Notes: a model not told the origin generated them from the letters alone. Positions 24,787 through 34,393 are shown, numbered from the stretch's first letter. The stretch is 64,000 bases of DNA from Chryseobacterium tagetis (GCF_016735585.2 NZ_JAERSE020000006.1:248001-312000); one strand, 5' to 3'. Program-made: numbers and translations.

Positions 24787-24903
24787 AATATATTTAATTT
24801 TTTAATTATTTCTGTGTTGAAATTCTCTAAATGCGTGCCATCGATTGTTCTGAGTTGAAATGGCAGACTTTATTTTTTTGTAGTGGAAATTTTGGCAGAA
24901 AAA

Positions 24904-24925
24904 AACCTCCATAATTTTGGAGGTT
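24904..24925 (-). terminator. terminator after the 290-residue secreted protein gene
   Basis: AACCTCCA (24904-24911) pairs perfectly with TGGAGGTT (24918-24925) around a 6-nt loop. An A-run on the plus side gives a T-run on the minus strand. Confidence 0.8.
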
Positions 24926-24935
24926 GGGTAATATT

Positions 24936-25808
24936 TTATTGAGTACATTTTTGATTGTAAGCATCTACAAGGTTTAGATAAGGATCCATTCCATATTCGG
25001 CATCAACTTTCATTTGTAAAAACTCTTCTTCAGCTTTATCTTTAGTTGCTTTACGAATTTGTTTCTTTTTTTCTTCTTTATCGTAATACATTTGCTTTAT
25101 TTCCTTTTTCATTGGCTTTTCAAAGACCTTCATCGTTTCATCTATATTTGCCTGAAATTCAGGGCAAGGTTTTGTTGCTTCCTGCAAGGCTATCTTGAAT
25201 TTCCCTTCAAGCTTTCCCAGATTAAAAAGGTTCATACGATTAATATCAAACGGAAGATAGGCATATTCACTGTCAGAATGTTTAAGATAAGGAATGAACA
25301 GGGTAGTTGCATAACTTCCTTTCGTAGTAACTCCAAATTGTGTAGAGTTTGTGCTGTATAACATCAAAGTAATACCATATAGATTAAGCTTTCCTTCTTG
25401 TTCTAAAGGTAAAATAACGGTTTTGTTTAGATCAACAACTTCATGTTTTGAATTGACTGTCTTTAGTTTCATTTTGTCATAAACAAGTCTTTCAGAACCG
25501 TCTGTATTTAAAATGACAATTCTCTTTACATCTGCAATATTGATTTTCTGAATAGGCGAATTAACATTTTCTTTGAATTTGAACTCTTTGGTATCGTAAT
25601 CTAATCTTTTCTCAATACTTGTTATAGATTGCAAATCAGAATTCAGATATCTTGCGATTTTAAAATCTTGTAAAAAACCTGTTTTGATATCGCCATTTTC
25701 TAAAATAATCTCAGCTCCTACAAGTGGTTTTTTTCCAAAATACACATCAGATTGTCCAAAAAATAAACAAGAGGTAATGATAAAAAGAAATACGAGTAAA
25801 TTTTTCAT
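24936..25808 (-). CDS. secreted protein of unknown function
   Basis: A 290-residue protein with a signal peptide (MKNLLVFLFIITSCLFFG, cleavage near Gln-Ser). The N-terminal half contains beta-rich segments around PLVGAEIILENGDIKTGFLQ. The C-terminal third is helical and very rich in Lys and Glu, ending in YNQKCTQ. I do not recognise it. It lies 18 nt downstream of the M1 peptidase gene on the same strand and may be in its operon. Confidence 0.7.
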   Translation of the reverse strand: MKNLLVFLFIITSCLFFGQSDVYFGKKPLVGAEIILENGDIKTGFLQDFKIARYLNSDLQSITSIEKRLDYDTKEFKFKENVNSPIQKINIADVKRIVILNTDGSERLVYDKMKLKTVNSKHEVVDLNKTVILPLEQEGKLNLYGITLMLYSTNSTQFGVTTKGSYATTLFIPYLKHSDSEYAYLPFDINRMNLFNLGKLEGKFKIALQEATKPCPEFQANIDETMKVFEKPMKKEIKQMYYDKEEKKKQIRKATKDKAEEEFLQMKVDAEYGMDPYLNLVDAYNQKCTQ

Positions 25809-25826
25809 TAATGGTATAAGATAATA

Positions 25827-28208
25827 TTAGTTTTTCTTTCCTGCTGCCTGCATCGGATTTACTTTTCCGTTGGATGCGCCTCTTGCATTGCCACCTTCTT
25901 TTTGTTTAAATAATTGGAATTTGGAAACTTCAGCAGTTCCGTTATCATTGCTCCAGAAATTGTTTGAAGTATCAATATCGGCAGTTTCTCTCATTGGATC
26001 TAATTGAACTGACTTTAATTTTTTCTCAAAGTAATACGTCTTGGAAACTTTCTGCTCGTTCTGTCTCCAGATTTGTGCAGAAGATTTGTCAGTCAGCTTG
26101 GTTCCGTCTTCAAAAGTAAATTCAAGGATAATTGGCATTACCAAGCCTCCTTTGTTTACGAAATCGATCTGATACGCCGTAAGGTTTTTAAATTTGTCTT
26201 TTTCTTTGGCCGTTAAAGGTTCTGTACCTTCAGTTTTAGAAACATATTCTTTTTGGGTATCTACTTTTTCCTGACCTCTGTCGTATCTGTAATAGAAATC
26301 CTGAGCTTCTTTATCTTTATCTACGTAAAAAGTGATGTTCTTATCCTCTCTGTTTCTGACCTTTGAAATATCTTCAAACTCATTTTGCAGAGGTTTGTCA
26401 ACTTTATATTTCGTTTCCGAAGCCTGTTTTGGAGCTGTTTCCAGATCAGGAGTCGCAATAGTTACTTTATCGATTGCGATATCTACAGGATCTGTTCCAT
26501 AGAACCAGCCTCTCCAGAACCAGTCCAGATCTTCACCACTTGCATCTTCCATGGTACGGAAAAAGTCTGCAGGTTCAGGATGTTTGAATGCCCATCTTTT
26601 TGCATACGTTTTAAAAGCCTTATCAAAAAGCTCTCTTCCCATGATGGTTTCACGAAGGATATTCAATCCGGTTGCCGGTTTTGAATATGCATTCGGACCA
26701 AACTGGATAATGTTTTCAGAGTTACTCATGATAGGTTCCAGCTGATCTTTCGGAAGTTTCATATAATCAACGATCGTCCAGGCCGGTCCTCTTTTAGAAG
26801 GGAATTTATTGTCCCATTTTTCTTCCGTAAGATATTCTGTGAATGTATTCAGACCTTCATCCATCCAGCTCCATTGTCTTTCGTCTGAATTGATGATCAT
26901 TGGGAAAAAGTTGTGCCCAACTTCGTGAATAACTACGCCCAACATTCCGTTTTTGATTCCTTCCGAATACGTTCCGTCTTTTTCCGTTCTTCCGTAATTG
27001 AAACAGATCATTGGATATTCCATCCCGTTGGATGCTTCCACAGACTGAGCAACAGGATACGGATAAGGAATTGTAAATTCAGAATAAGTTTTAATGGTAT
27101 GTGCAACGGCTTTTGTAGAGAATTTTCTGTACAATCCGTAAGCTTCTTTAGGGTAGAAGCTCATCGCCATTACTTTATTATTGTTTTCAGGAATCGTAAC
27201 TCCCATTCCGTCCCAAACAAATTTTCTGGAAGAAGTCCATGCGAAATCTCTTACATCATGTGCTTCAAAATTCCATGTTTTTCTTTGTTTTGAATGATTT
27301 TTCTCTGCTTTTTTAGCTTCATCAAGCGTTACAATTTCTACAGGCTCACTTGACGTTTTAGATTTGTTGTATCTCGCTAACTGATCTGATGTTAACACCT
27401 GATCGTAGTTTTTACATTCACCGGTTCCTCCTACAACGTGATCTGCAGGGACATTCATAGAAACTTTAAAATTTCCGAATACCAATGCAAATTCTCCTCT
27501 TCCAGTAAACTGGTGATTCTGCCATCCGTGGAAATCGCTGTATACGCACATTCTCGGATACCACTGGGTCATGGTGTACAAATCGTTTCCGTCTTCGGCG
27601 AAGTTTTCATAGCCGCCACGACCACCCATTTTCATTCGGTTGGGAATATTATAGTTCCAGTCGACTTTGAAAACCAGTTTTTCTCCTTTTTTCAGGACTT
27701 TAGGCAAATCAATACGCATCATGGTTTTGTTGACCGTATATTTTAACGGATTTCCCGAAGCGTCTGTTACTTTTTCAAGATTCACCCCATATCCGTTATC
27801 TTTTGCAGGCAATTCAGAAGCTTTAAGCTGCTGATCATTAGCTGCTTTCGGAAGGGTAGAAGAGGAAGGGAAATCTGCTTTTTTTACGGTAGACTGCTGA
27901 TTTTCGTCCAGCTGAAGCCATATATAATCAAGATCATCCGGAGAATTATTGTAATAGGTAATGGTTTCCGATCCTTTCAGATTTCTTTTATCTTCATCAA
28001 GAAAAGCAGTGATGTCATAATCTGCCTTGTTTTGCCAATAAGCGTGCCCCGGAGCTCCGGAAGCTGTTCTGTACACGTTGGGAGTTGGTAAAATAGTTCC
28101 CAATTGTTCAAACCTGTTTCCGTGATTGCTTCCCGGATTATTCTGAATGTTTTGAGCAAAAGCACCGATGTAAAAAAGAACTGAAAGTGCTGAAACTTTA
28201 AATTTCAT
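25827..28208 (-). CDS. secreted M1-family metallopeptidase
   Basis: A 793-residue aminopeptidase-type protein with a signal peptide (MKFKVSALSVLFYIGAFA). The zinc site is complete: HEVGH at residues 428-432 and the third ligand Glu-451 in WMDEGLN, giving HEXXH-X18-E. The N-terminal region (YDITAFLDEDKRNLKGSETI) is the M1 beta-sandwich. The GXMEN exopeptidase motif is changed to ASNGMEYP, so the exact specificity is uncertain. It is probably periplasmic or outer-membrane-associated. HupE/UreJ and DUF6702 genes are next door. Confidence 0.92.
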   Translation of the reverse strand: MKFKVSALSVLFYIGAFAQNIQNNPGSNHGNRFEQLGTILPTPNVYRTASGAPGHAYWQNKADYDITAFLDEDKRNLKGSETITYYNNSPDDLDYIWLQLDENQQSTVKKADFPSSSTLPKAANDQQLKASELPAKDNGYGVNLEKVTDASGNPLKYTVNKTMMRIDLPKVLKKGEKLVFKVDWNYNIPNRMKMGGRGGYENFAEDGNDLYTMTQWYPRMCVYSDFHGWQNHQFTGRGEFALVFGNFKVSMNVPADHVVGGTGECKNYDQVLTSDQLARYNKSKTSSEPVEIVTLDEAKKAEKNHSKQRKTWNFEAHDVRDFAWTSSRKFVWDGMGVTIPENNNKVMAMSFYPKEAYGLYRKFSTKAVAHTIKTYSEFTIPYPYPVAQSVEASNGMEYPMICFNYGRTEKDGTYSEGIKNGMLGVVIHEVGHNFFPMIINSDERQWSWMDEGLNTFTEYLTEEKWDNKFPSKRGPAWTIVDYMKLPKDQLEPIMSNSENIIQFGPNAYSKPATGLNILRETIMGRELFDKAFKTYAKRWAFKHPEPADFFRTMEDASGEDLDWFWRGWFYGTDPVDIAIDKVTIATPDLETAPKQASETKYKVDKPLQNEFEDISKVRNREDKNITFYVDKDKEAQDFYYRYDRGQEKVDTQKEYVSKTEGTEPLTAKEKDKFKNLTAYQIDFVNKGGLVMPIILEFTFEDGTKLTDKSSAQIWRQNEQKVSKTYYFEKKLKSVQLDPMRETADIDTSNNFWSNDNGTAEVSKFQLFKQKEGGNARGASNGKVNPMQAAGKKN

Positions 28209-28232
28209 AACCGAAATGATTTAATTAATTTT

Positions 28233-28240
28233 CAAATATA
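28233..28240 (-). promoter_or_regulatory. -7 element upstream of the M1 peptidase gene
   Basis: On the minus strand these bases read TATATTTG, an exact TAnnTTTG match, 25 nt before the peptidase start codon. Confidence 0.4.
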
Positions 28241-28276
28241 ATGATAAGTAGCTGAAAACTTGAAAATGTTTCAAGG

Positions 28277-28858
28277 CTAAAAAGGAATTCTTTCCAATGT
28301 CATTTTTAAGGATAAAGCGAAAACGCCTGATGAAACGAACAGGATCCAGTCTTTTTTATTGACTTTAAATAAGTTTAAAAGAATAAAAAGCAGAATAAGG
28401 ATTCCGAAAACAATGGCAATCTGCCCGACTTCCAGTCCTACATTAAATCCTAAAAGAGGTAATGCGATGCTCTGACTTTTAGCAATCATCACTCTCGCCG
28501 TATTGGCAAATCCCATCCCGTGAATGAGCCCGAAAAACAAAGCTAAATAATAGTTGAGTTTGCTCTGAGACTGTTTTTTATTTTTCAGGAGAATATTTCC
28601 TAATGCTGTTAAAACGATCGTAAGCGGAATAAGAAATTCCACCCAGGCTGCAGGAACTCTTACAATATCTAAAATACTTAAAGCTAAAGTCACTGAATGA
28701 CCAATTGTAAATGCGGTGACCAAAACCAATATTTTTTTCCAGTCACTGTACGAATAAACCGCGATAAGTGCTAGAACAAAAAGCTGATGGTCTAATGCAT
28801 CTAATGAAATAATGTGTTCCCAACCAAGGTTTAAGTAGAATAGAAAATCCTGCATCAT
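28277..28858 (-). CDS. HupE/UreJ-family membrane protein
   Basis: A 193-residue protein with about six membrane segments and the family marks GWEHIISLDALDHQLFVLAL, FTIGHSVTLALS and FGLIHGMGFA. The His residues in these blocks are thought to bind metal. HupE/UreJ proteins transport nickel in some bacteria, but in Bacteroidota no hydrogenase or urease need be near, and none is seen here, so the substrate is uncertain. It sits between the M1 peptidase and the divergent DUF6702 gene. Confidence 0.88.
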   Translation of the reverse strand: MMQDFLFYLNLGWEHIISLDALDHQLFVLALIAVYSYSDWKKILVLVTAFTIGHSVTLALSILDIVRVPAAWVEFLIPLTIVLTALGNILLKNKKQSQSKLNYYLALFFGLIHGMGFANTARVMIAKSQSIALPLLGFNVGLEVGQIAIVFGILILLFILLNLFKVNKKDWILFVSSGVFALSLKMTLERIPF

Positions 28859-28928
28859 AATTTTACATAATAAAGGTTACGAAAATAATGATTAATTTCG
28901 GAACAGATTTTAGCAATGGGTTGATATT

Positions 28929-29429
28929 ATGAAAAAGCTTTTGTTGTTTTTGTGCTGTATTTTTTTTCTTTTCTCTTTTAAAGAAGGGAAGCATCCTTAT
29001 CATGTAGGTTCGGTAGAAATTAATTACAATTCCAAATCAAAGACTTTTGAAATTACAGGAAGGTTTTTTCTGGATGATCTTGAAAACGGACTGTCTCAAA
29101 AATACGGAAAGCCATTTCATTTCAATGATGAGAAATACAAAGCTCAGCTCAATGAAGCCTTAAAGAATTACACCGCTGAATATTTTAAACTGAAAACTGA
29201 TAATAAGTTTTTAAAAATAAATTATGTAGGGTACGAGGAAGATAATGAATCTGTAAATTTTTATCTTGAATCGGAAGGGGTTGCTGCTCCTAAAAAAGTT
29301 GAAACGGCGGTGAGTTTTCTGTACAATTTATTTGAGGATCAGATTAATATTGTTCATATTATTGTCAACGGAAACAGGAAAAGTGAAAAGCTGACGTATC
29401 CGAACCGGTATTTATATCAGCAATTTTAG
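28929..29429 (+). CDS. DUF6702 family protein
   Basis: A 166-residue protein with a signal peptide (MKKLLLFLCCIFFLFSFKEG) followed by KHPYHVGSVEINYNSKSKTF, the typical opening of DUF6702. The rest alternates beta strands and charged loops. Function is unknown; it is probably periplasmic. It is divergent from the HupE/UreJ gene, with only 70 nt between the start codons, and its stop is 6 nt from that of the convergent AcpH-type gene. Confidence 0.82.
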   Translation: MKKLLLFLCCIFFLFSFKEGKHPYHVGSVEINYNSKSKTFEITGRFFLDDLENGLSQKYGKPFHFNDEKYKAQLNEALKNYTAEYFKLKTDNKFLKINYVGYEEDNESVNFYLESEGVAAPKKVETAVSFLYNLFEDQINIVHIIVNGNRKSEKLTYPNRYLYQQF

Positions 29430-29435
29430 AATCAA

Positions 29436-30029
29436 TTATCTTTCCATCTGTAACAATGCATTTTCTGCTTTTGCATGGGCAAGAAGATCTGGAAAGAAAT
29501 CATCATAGCATTTCTGTAAAGTTTCTTTATGGTCAAGAAATGCCTGAAAGACCGGAATATCTTTTTCCAGATATTTAGCTTTATTCAGTACGTTTTGAAT
29601 ACTGAATTTGATTCCCCAATCTTCGCGATAATTGTACAGCCAGTCGTCATGCTCCATCTTTACAAGCATTCTTTTGAAGTTTTCAGGTAAGAATTCATTG
29701 TTTTCATTTAAAACCCTGTAGACTTTCAGCGAATGATCTTTCCACCCTTTTTCTGAATGTAAACTCAAATCGTTGGCTAAAAAATAATCCATTGCCACAT
29801 CTACAAAAGCTCCTGCATATAATCTTACCAATGGACTGAATACTTTCTTGGCTTCATGAATGGCAGGATGTGAATCGGTAAAAGTATCAATGGCTCTATG
29901 CATTGTGATCCCATCCTGAATTTCTTTAGGAAAAGAAAATCGCTCTTTGTTCCGTATAAAGTCTTCCAGAAACTGACCGACAATTTGTCCGTCAGTAAAT
30001 GAGAGAAAAGAATGGGCGAGATAATTCAT
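29436..30029 (-). CDS. ACP phosphodiesterase (AcpH type)
   Basis: AcpH-type enzymes remove the 4'-phosphopantetheine group from acyl carrier protein. The 197-residue protein has the family signature MNYLAHSFLSFTDGQIVGQF, FPKEIQDGITMHRAIDTFTD and YAGAFVDVAMDYFLAND, and the HD-like metal residues lie in these blocks. It is convergent with the DUF6702 gene. Physiological need for ACP hydrolysis is unclear even in E. coli. Confidence 0.9.
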   Translation of the reverse strand: MNYLAHSFLSFTDGQIVGQFLEDFIRNKERFSFPKEIQDGITMHRAIDTFTDSHPAIHEAKKVFSPLVRLYAGAFVDVAMDYFLANDLSLHSEKGWKDHSLKVYRVLNENNEFLPENFKRMLVKMEHDDWLYNYREDWGIKFSIQNVLNKAKYLEKDIPVFQAFLDHKETLQKCYDDFFPDLLAHAKAENALLQMER

Positions 30030-30097
30030 AAACGAATATAAAAAAATCTCCAGTCATTAAAAAATAAAAGGAGACTTTAATTAAGTGGAATGATATT

Positions 30098-31654
30098 TTA
30101 ATTTTTCAGGAATTTTTTACTTCCTACCAAAGTATTTTTCCCCGAATAGATATTAATAAAGTATTCTCCTCTTGGATATTTACTTATGTTTATCTCTTTT
30201 GAAGTGGTTTTCAGAAGAGTCTGTCCTGTTGCATTAATGATTTCGAAACTGTAGTTTTCTTTTTCATCAGTTGTAATATTGATGATGTCTTTTGCGGGAT
30301 TGGGATAAATAGCAAATTCTTTAGTTTTTGTTCCTCTTTCTTCAATAGCCAGTATATCTGAAGTTACGCTAGGAGTGAACCCGGCAACCACACAGACAAA
30401 ACGTGCAAAACCGTAAGCTTCATTGGCCGGATTTGTGCTTCCAATAGCAACACCTGTCGGATACGTATTATAATTGATCGCGGGATTTGCCCATCTGTTG
30501 ATTCTTGTACAGCTTATTCCTGCGCTGGTACATTCATCATTGTAGGCCATAATGGTTCTCCATTTTTGAGCAGATGTTGCAGAAGTTCCGTTGGTAATAG
30601 CGATTGCATTGGTGTAACCGTGATGGTTGCTGCAAGGTGTTGTGCTTGTATCTACAAACCAGTCATGTCTCAATCCCATATTATGTCCCATTTCGTGAGC
30701 TAATGAATAATTGGAAACTGCACAATTATATAAAACGGCAGAAAAACCTGCTGTAGCTACATAGTTGGTTGGTGAAGTATTGACATATCCTAGTCCGCAA
30801 GTCGTGGTAGGAGTGGAGGTAACTAAAGAAACAAGATCGGCTCCGTAAGTTGTTCTTAGAGTATGAACATTATCCATATAACCATCTGCCGTAGCTCTCA
30901 ATCTTGATAAATCTGTGCTTAAATCTCCGGATTCTGTGTAGGAAATAACCCCGGAATAGACCAGATTGATGGTTGCATTGGTAATTCCGGAATTGGTAAG
31001 TGCGGTATTGAAATTGGTAATCGCTGTTGCGATATAAGAATTACTTTGTGAAGTTCCTCCCCATGCTGTACTTGCCGCACTGGTGTAAACAACCATAACA
31101 TCTACAGTGGATGCTGAACAGGCTGCAGTGCTTGAAGAACAAATATTGCTGTTGGTTTTGGCAGTTACTAAGTTTTCTATTGAAGATTTGTCAATGATCG
31201 TATCATCCGAAGAATCCTGGTCGATCAGTAATTTTTCTGCGACCTGAGAGATGGCAAATGTATTATCGTTTACCTGATGATACATTACTTTTTCTCCGGA
31301 GCCTGAAACGTACATTCCGGTGATAATATTGTCATATTTAGAAAGGACGAGTTCTGCGGAAGGATCGTTGGCAACTTTATAAGTATAAGATTCACTTTTA
31401 TTGGTGTATCTGTAGATTTTGTCAAGTTTTGCAACAATTACCTGATCTTTCACTGTCGGGATTTTTAGATCCTGATTCAGATCAAATGAGGTCTGATTAT
31501 AATATTGAGTATTATAATACGTTGTTGCAAGCTCTTTTGAAATTTTTTGTAACTCTTTTAAAGAACTGGTGGGAATCTTGTTTTGAAAATAGGTCTGCTG
31601 CGCAAAAGCTACTGAGGAAATCGCTAATGCTAAAATTGAGATTTTTGTTTTCAT
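30098..31654 (-). CDS. secreted reprolysin-type zinc metalloprotease with T9SS sorting domain
   Basis: A 518-residue protein. Signal peptide MKTKISILALAISSVAFA; a propeptide-like region to about residue 175; a metzincin catalytic domain with HEMGHNMGLRH at residues 320-330 (zinc ligands H320, H324, H330; catalytic E321). A Met-turn candidate follows at IMAYN. The C-terminus is a T9SS type A domain (FAIYPNPAKDIINI to GSKKFLKN). It is probably an exported protease of the reprolysin-like M12/M72 kind. Conserved Cys pairs around the active site (SNHHGY, CTSAGISC) suggest disulfides. Confidence 0.92.
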   Translation of the reverse strand: MKTKISILALAISSVAFAQQTYFQNKIPTSSLKELQKISKELATTYYNTQYYNQTSFDLNQDLKIPTVKDQVIVAKLDKIYRYTNKSESYTYKVANDPSAELVLSKYDNIITGMYVSGSGEKVMYHQVNDNTFAISQVAEKLLIDQDSSDDTIIDKSSIENLVTAKTNSNICSSSTAACSASTVDVMVVYTSAASTAWGGTSQSNSYIATAITNFNTALTNSGITNATINLVYSGVISYTESGDLSTDLSRLRATADGYMDNVHTLRTTYGADLVSLVTSTPTTTCGLGYVNTSPTNYVATAGFSAVLYNCAVSNYSLAHEMGHNMGLRHDWFVDTSTTPCSNHHGYTNAIAITNGTSATSAQKWRTIMAYNDECTSAGISCTRINRWANPAINYNTYPTGVAIGSTNPANEAYGFARFVCVVAGFTPSVTSDILAIEERGTKTKEFAIYPNPAKDIINITTDEKENYSFEIINATGQTLLKTTSKEINISKYPRGEYFINIYSGKNTLVGSKKFLKN

Positions 31655-31755
31655 AAAATAAATATTTAAGTGTATCGGTTGTGTTTGTTTGGTTTTTATA
31701 TAAAATTAATAATTTATTTCTAATGTTTGTGAATTTTTATTATGTTTCTCATAAA

Positions 31756-31797
31756 AAGAGTAGGGCGTTTTTCCTAAAGGAAAAACGCCCTACTCTT
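31756..31797 (-). terminator. long perfect terminator after radA
   Basis: AGAGTAGGGCGTTTTTCC (31757-31774) pairs with its exact reverse complement (31779-31796) around TAAA; one further A-T pair extends it. A T-run follows on both strands. It lies 14 nt beyond the radA stop on the minus strand. Confidence 0.9.
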
Positions 31798-31810
31798 AAA
31801 AAAGTTTATC

Positions 31811-33163
31811 TTAAAAAAGTCTTTCGTGGAAATCCTCTATTTTACTTACTTCTTCGATCTTAATTCCGAATTTCTTCTTAGGAATTTTGTTGAGGTTGGA
31901 AACGAAAATTTTCTCATACCCCAGTTTCTCGGCTTCAGAAATTCTCTGTTCAGCCTGTGCAATCGGACGGATTTCACCGCTTAATCCTATTTCACCCGCA
32001 AAACAATAATGTTCAGAGATTGGAATATCTTCATTGGAGGAAAGAATAGAAGCTACGACAGCTAGATCTAAAGCAGGATCATCCGTTTTTATACCTCCGG
32101 TAATATTCAGGAAAACGTCTTTGGCGCCCAATTGGAAACCTGCTCTTTTTTCCAGTACAGCCAACAACATATTTAATCTTTTAGAATCAAAACCGGTACA
32201 GCTTCTTTGTGGAGTTCCGTAGACTGCAGAACTTACTAATGCCTGAATTTCCAATAGCATCGGTCTGTTTCCTTCTATCGTTACAGCAACCGAATTTCCG
32301 GAAAGCTCCTCAGATTTTTTTGTTATTAATATTTCGGAAGGATTTTTAATTTCTTTTAAACCTTGTGAGATCATTTCATAAATTCCGATCTCGGCGGTTG
32401 ATCCGAAACGGTTTTTATTGGCTCTCAATAATCTGAAAAGGTGATTTCTGTCTCCGTCGAAATTCAGGACAACATCTACCATGTGTTCCAGTACTTTTGG
32501 TCCGGCAATTTGTCCGTCTTTTGTAATATGCCCCACTAAAAATACAGGAACATTATTTTCTTTGGCATATTTAATAATCTCATTGGAGCATTCTCTGATC
32601 TGCGAAACGGTTCCGGGAGAACTTTCAATCAGTTGAGACTGTAAGGTTTGTATAGAATCGATGATGACAAAATCGGGTTCTAATTTTTTAGCTTCATGAA
32701 GTATTTTTTCTAAAGAAGTTTCTGTGTAAAGAAAACAGTTCGGATTTTTTACGTCTGCTAAACGATCAGCTCGCATTTTGATTTGAGAAGCACTTTCTTC
32801 CCCGGAAACATAAAAGATTTTTTTCTTCATTTTCAGGGCAAGCTGAAGAAGCAAGGTAGATTTTCCGATTCCCGGTTCTCCACCGATTAAAGTGACCGAT
32901 CCTAATACGATTCCGCCTCCCAATACTCTGTTGAGCTCATCAGAAGGTGTTTTTATTCTCGGTTCTTCGATGGCTTCAACTTCAATGATGTTGATGACGT
33001 GTTGTTTTGTTTTTGAAAAAGGCGGAGTTTTGTGCGAAGTCGTTTTTTCTACAATTTCTTCTACCAAAGTATTCCATTCACCACAATTTTTGCACTGTCC
33101 GACCCACTGAGGATACTGTGACCCACAGTTTTGACAGAAATATGCTGTTTTTAGTTTTGCCAT
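31811..33163 (-). CDS. radA: DNA repair protein RadA
   Basis: RadA is a RecA-related DnaB-type helicase that processes branched recombination intermediates. The 450-residue protein has the N-terminal zinc finger (C10, C13, C24, C27), Walker A GGEPGIGKST (about residues 96-105), the RadA-specific KNRFG motif in RANKNRFGSTAEIG, and a C-terminal Lon-protease-like domain (GGIKTDDPALDLAVVASILS). It is full length and has a strong terminator. Confidence 0.97.
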   Translation of the reverse strand: MAKLKTAYFCQNCGSQYPQWVGQCKNCGEWNTLVEEIVEKTTSHKTPPFSKTKQHVINIIEVEAIEEPRIKTPSDELNRVLGGGIVLGSVTLIGGEPGIGKSTLLLQLALKMKKKIFYVSGEESASQIKMRADRLADVKNPNCFLYTETSLEKILHEAKKLEPDFVIIDSIQTLQSQLIESSPGTVSQIRECSNEIIKYAKENNVPVFLVGHITKDGQIAGPKVLEHMVDVVLNFDGDRNHLFRLLRANKNRFGSTAEIGIYEMISQGLKEIKNPSEILITKKSEELSGNSVAVTIEGNRPMLLEIQALVSSAVYGTPQRSCTGFDSKRLNMLLAVLEKRAGFQLGAKDVFLNITGGIKTDDPALDLAVVASILSSNEDIPISEHYCFAGEIGLSGEIRPIAQAEQRISEAEKLGYEKIFVSNLNKIPKKKFGIKIEEVSKIEDFHERLF

Positions 33164-33222
33164 ACCGCGAAGTTCAAAATTTTTTTTGAATTTTTCTTTT
33201 GATTTTTAATTAATTTTCTAGC

Positions 33223-33630
33223 ATGAAAAATATTTTTTTGAGTTTACTGATCTTTGTGGTGATGTCAATCTTGCACGCTCAGTTTACAGATTGGATGGTG
33301 AGATTTTTGAAGTTGCCTGGCGGAGATTATGGAATGTATTCTATATTTATACTGATTTTCTGTTCGGTAATCACAGCAATAGGATTGGTGACCGTTATTA
33401 TTTTTAGAAGAAGTTATGAGTCAATTGTAAGAATTGCAATTTTATATGAAGCTATTTACTTGTTGTTTTTAATGATTTCAGGAAATAACCCTTTCACATA
33501 TTTTTCAAATTCTACAAATGAAAATCTTTTAATGATTTTGATGTATATAAATTCATTGGTAGTGTTTTCTCTAATGTACCTAGTTCATTTAATCTATTCA
33601 AAAATAATTTTAGCAAAATCAAAAAACTAA
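33223..33630 (+). CDS. small membrane protein of unknown function
   Basis: A 135-residue protein with about four hydrophobic segments (near residues 3-20, 38-62, 72-90 and 104-126). I do not recognise it. The gene lies divergent from radA and 61 nt upstream of the yceI-type gene. Nothing in its sequence indicates a function. Confidence 0.65.
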   Translation: MKNIFLSLLIFVVMSILHAQFTDWMVRFLKLPGGDYGMYSIFILIFCSVITAIGLVTVIIFRRSYESIVRIAILYEAIYLLFLMISGNNPFTYFSNSTNENLLMILMYINSLVVFSLMYLVHLIYSKIILAKSKN

Positions 33631-33663
33631 CATAGATCAAGGTCTGAATTCGCAATTAAAGAA

Positions 33664-33671
33664 TAACTTTG
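33664..33671 (+). promoter_or_regulatory. -7 element upstream of the YceI-family gene
   Basis: TAACTTTG fits TAnnTTTG exactly, 20 nt before the ATG. No convincing -33 box is seen. Confidence 0.45.
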
Positions 33672-33691
33672 TTAGTATAATAAATAAAGAA

Positions 33692-34261
33692 ATGAGAAAA
33701 CTATTTTTAACTTTTGTATTTGCGTTTATAAGTATTGTAAGTTTTGCGCAATCGGCTTGGGTGGTAGATCAAATGCATTCTTCAGTTAATTTCAATATTA
33801 AACATATGGGAATTAGCTTTGTGCAAGGAAAGTTTGATAAATTTGACGGGAAAGTTTCCACGGCAGGAAATAATCTGGATAAAGGTACATTTGATTTTAT
33901 CGTATATCCTGCAACCATCAATACTGGAGTAGAGAAAAGAGATCAACACCTGATGAGTGCAGATTTCTTTGATGCAGAAAAGTTTCATGAGATAAAATTT
34001 GAAGGATTTACTGTAACAAAAGGAAAAGACAATACCTACACTTTGAGAGGGAAACTTACCATTAAAGATGTTACAAAAGAAATCAGCGTTCCTGCTACTT
34101 TTGGAGGTGTTGCAAAAAATCAGCAGGGAAAAGAAGTGTTGGGATTTCAGTCTAAATTTACCATCAACCGTTTAGATTATAATATCAAATATGATCCTAC
34201 AGGAGCGGGAGTGGCTAAAGATGTAGATATCGCTTTATACTTTGAATTAATAAAACAATAA
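33692..34261 (+). CDS. YceI-family periplasmic lipid-binding protein
   Basis: A 189-residue protein with a signal peptide (MRKLFLTFVFAFISIVSFA) and the YceI lipocalin-like barrel: WVVDQMHSSVNFNIKHMG, the FDGKVS segment and LMSADFFDAEKFHEIKFEGF. The family binds polyisoprenoids and similar lipids. A -7 element (TAACTTTG) lies upstream and a clear hairpin after it, so it is probably a single-gene transcript. Confidence 0.93.
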   Translation: MRKLFLTFVFAFISIVSFAQSAWVVDQMHSSVNFNIKHMGISFVQGKFDKFDGKVSTAGNNLDKGTFDFIVYPATINTGVEKRDQHLMSADFFDAEKFHEIKFEGFTVTKGKDNTYTLRGKLTIKDVTKEISVPATFGGVAKNQQGKEVLGFQSKFTINRLDYNIKYDPTGAGVAKDVDIALYFELIKQ

Positions 34262-34286
34262 TTTACTATATAATTTGGTTTGGGTG

Positions 34287-34320
34287 AAGGCTTTCAATAG
34301 ATGTTGAAAGCCTTTGTTTT
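34287..34320 (+). terminator. terminator after the YceI-family gene
   Basis: AAGGCTTTCAA (34287-34297) pairs perfectly with TTGAAAGCCTT (34304-34314), loop of 6 nt, followed by a T-run. Confidence 0.85.
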
Positions 34321-34385
34321 ATCCCATTTTCAATGAATGTGAAATTTAAAATCACAACAAAATTGCTTTGTATTTCTTTTTCCCC

Positions 34386-34393
34386 TAACTTTG
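34386..34393 (+). promoter_or_regulatory. -7 element of the pyrG promoter
   Basis: TAACTTTG is an exact TAnnTTTG match; a TTG at 34363-34365 stands 20 nt upstream as the -33 box, within the usual 17-23 nt. This puts the transcript start near 34400 and excludes a TTG at 34391 as the translation start of pyrG. Confidence 0.65.

Noticed and set aside
24787..24870. TGGCACGCATTTAG-like sigma-54 promoter (minus strand) before groES
   Set aside because: The -24 TGGCACG is good, but the essential GC at -12 is missing (GA instead), and no enhancer-binding site or CIRCE was seen.
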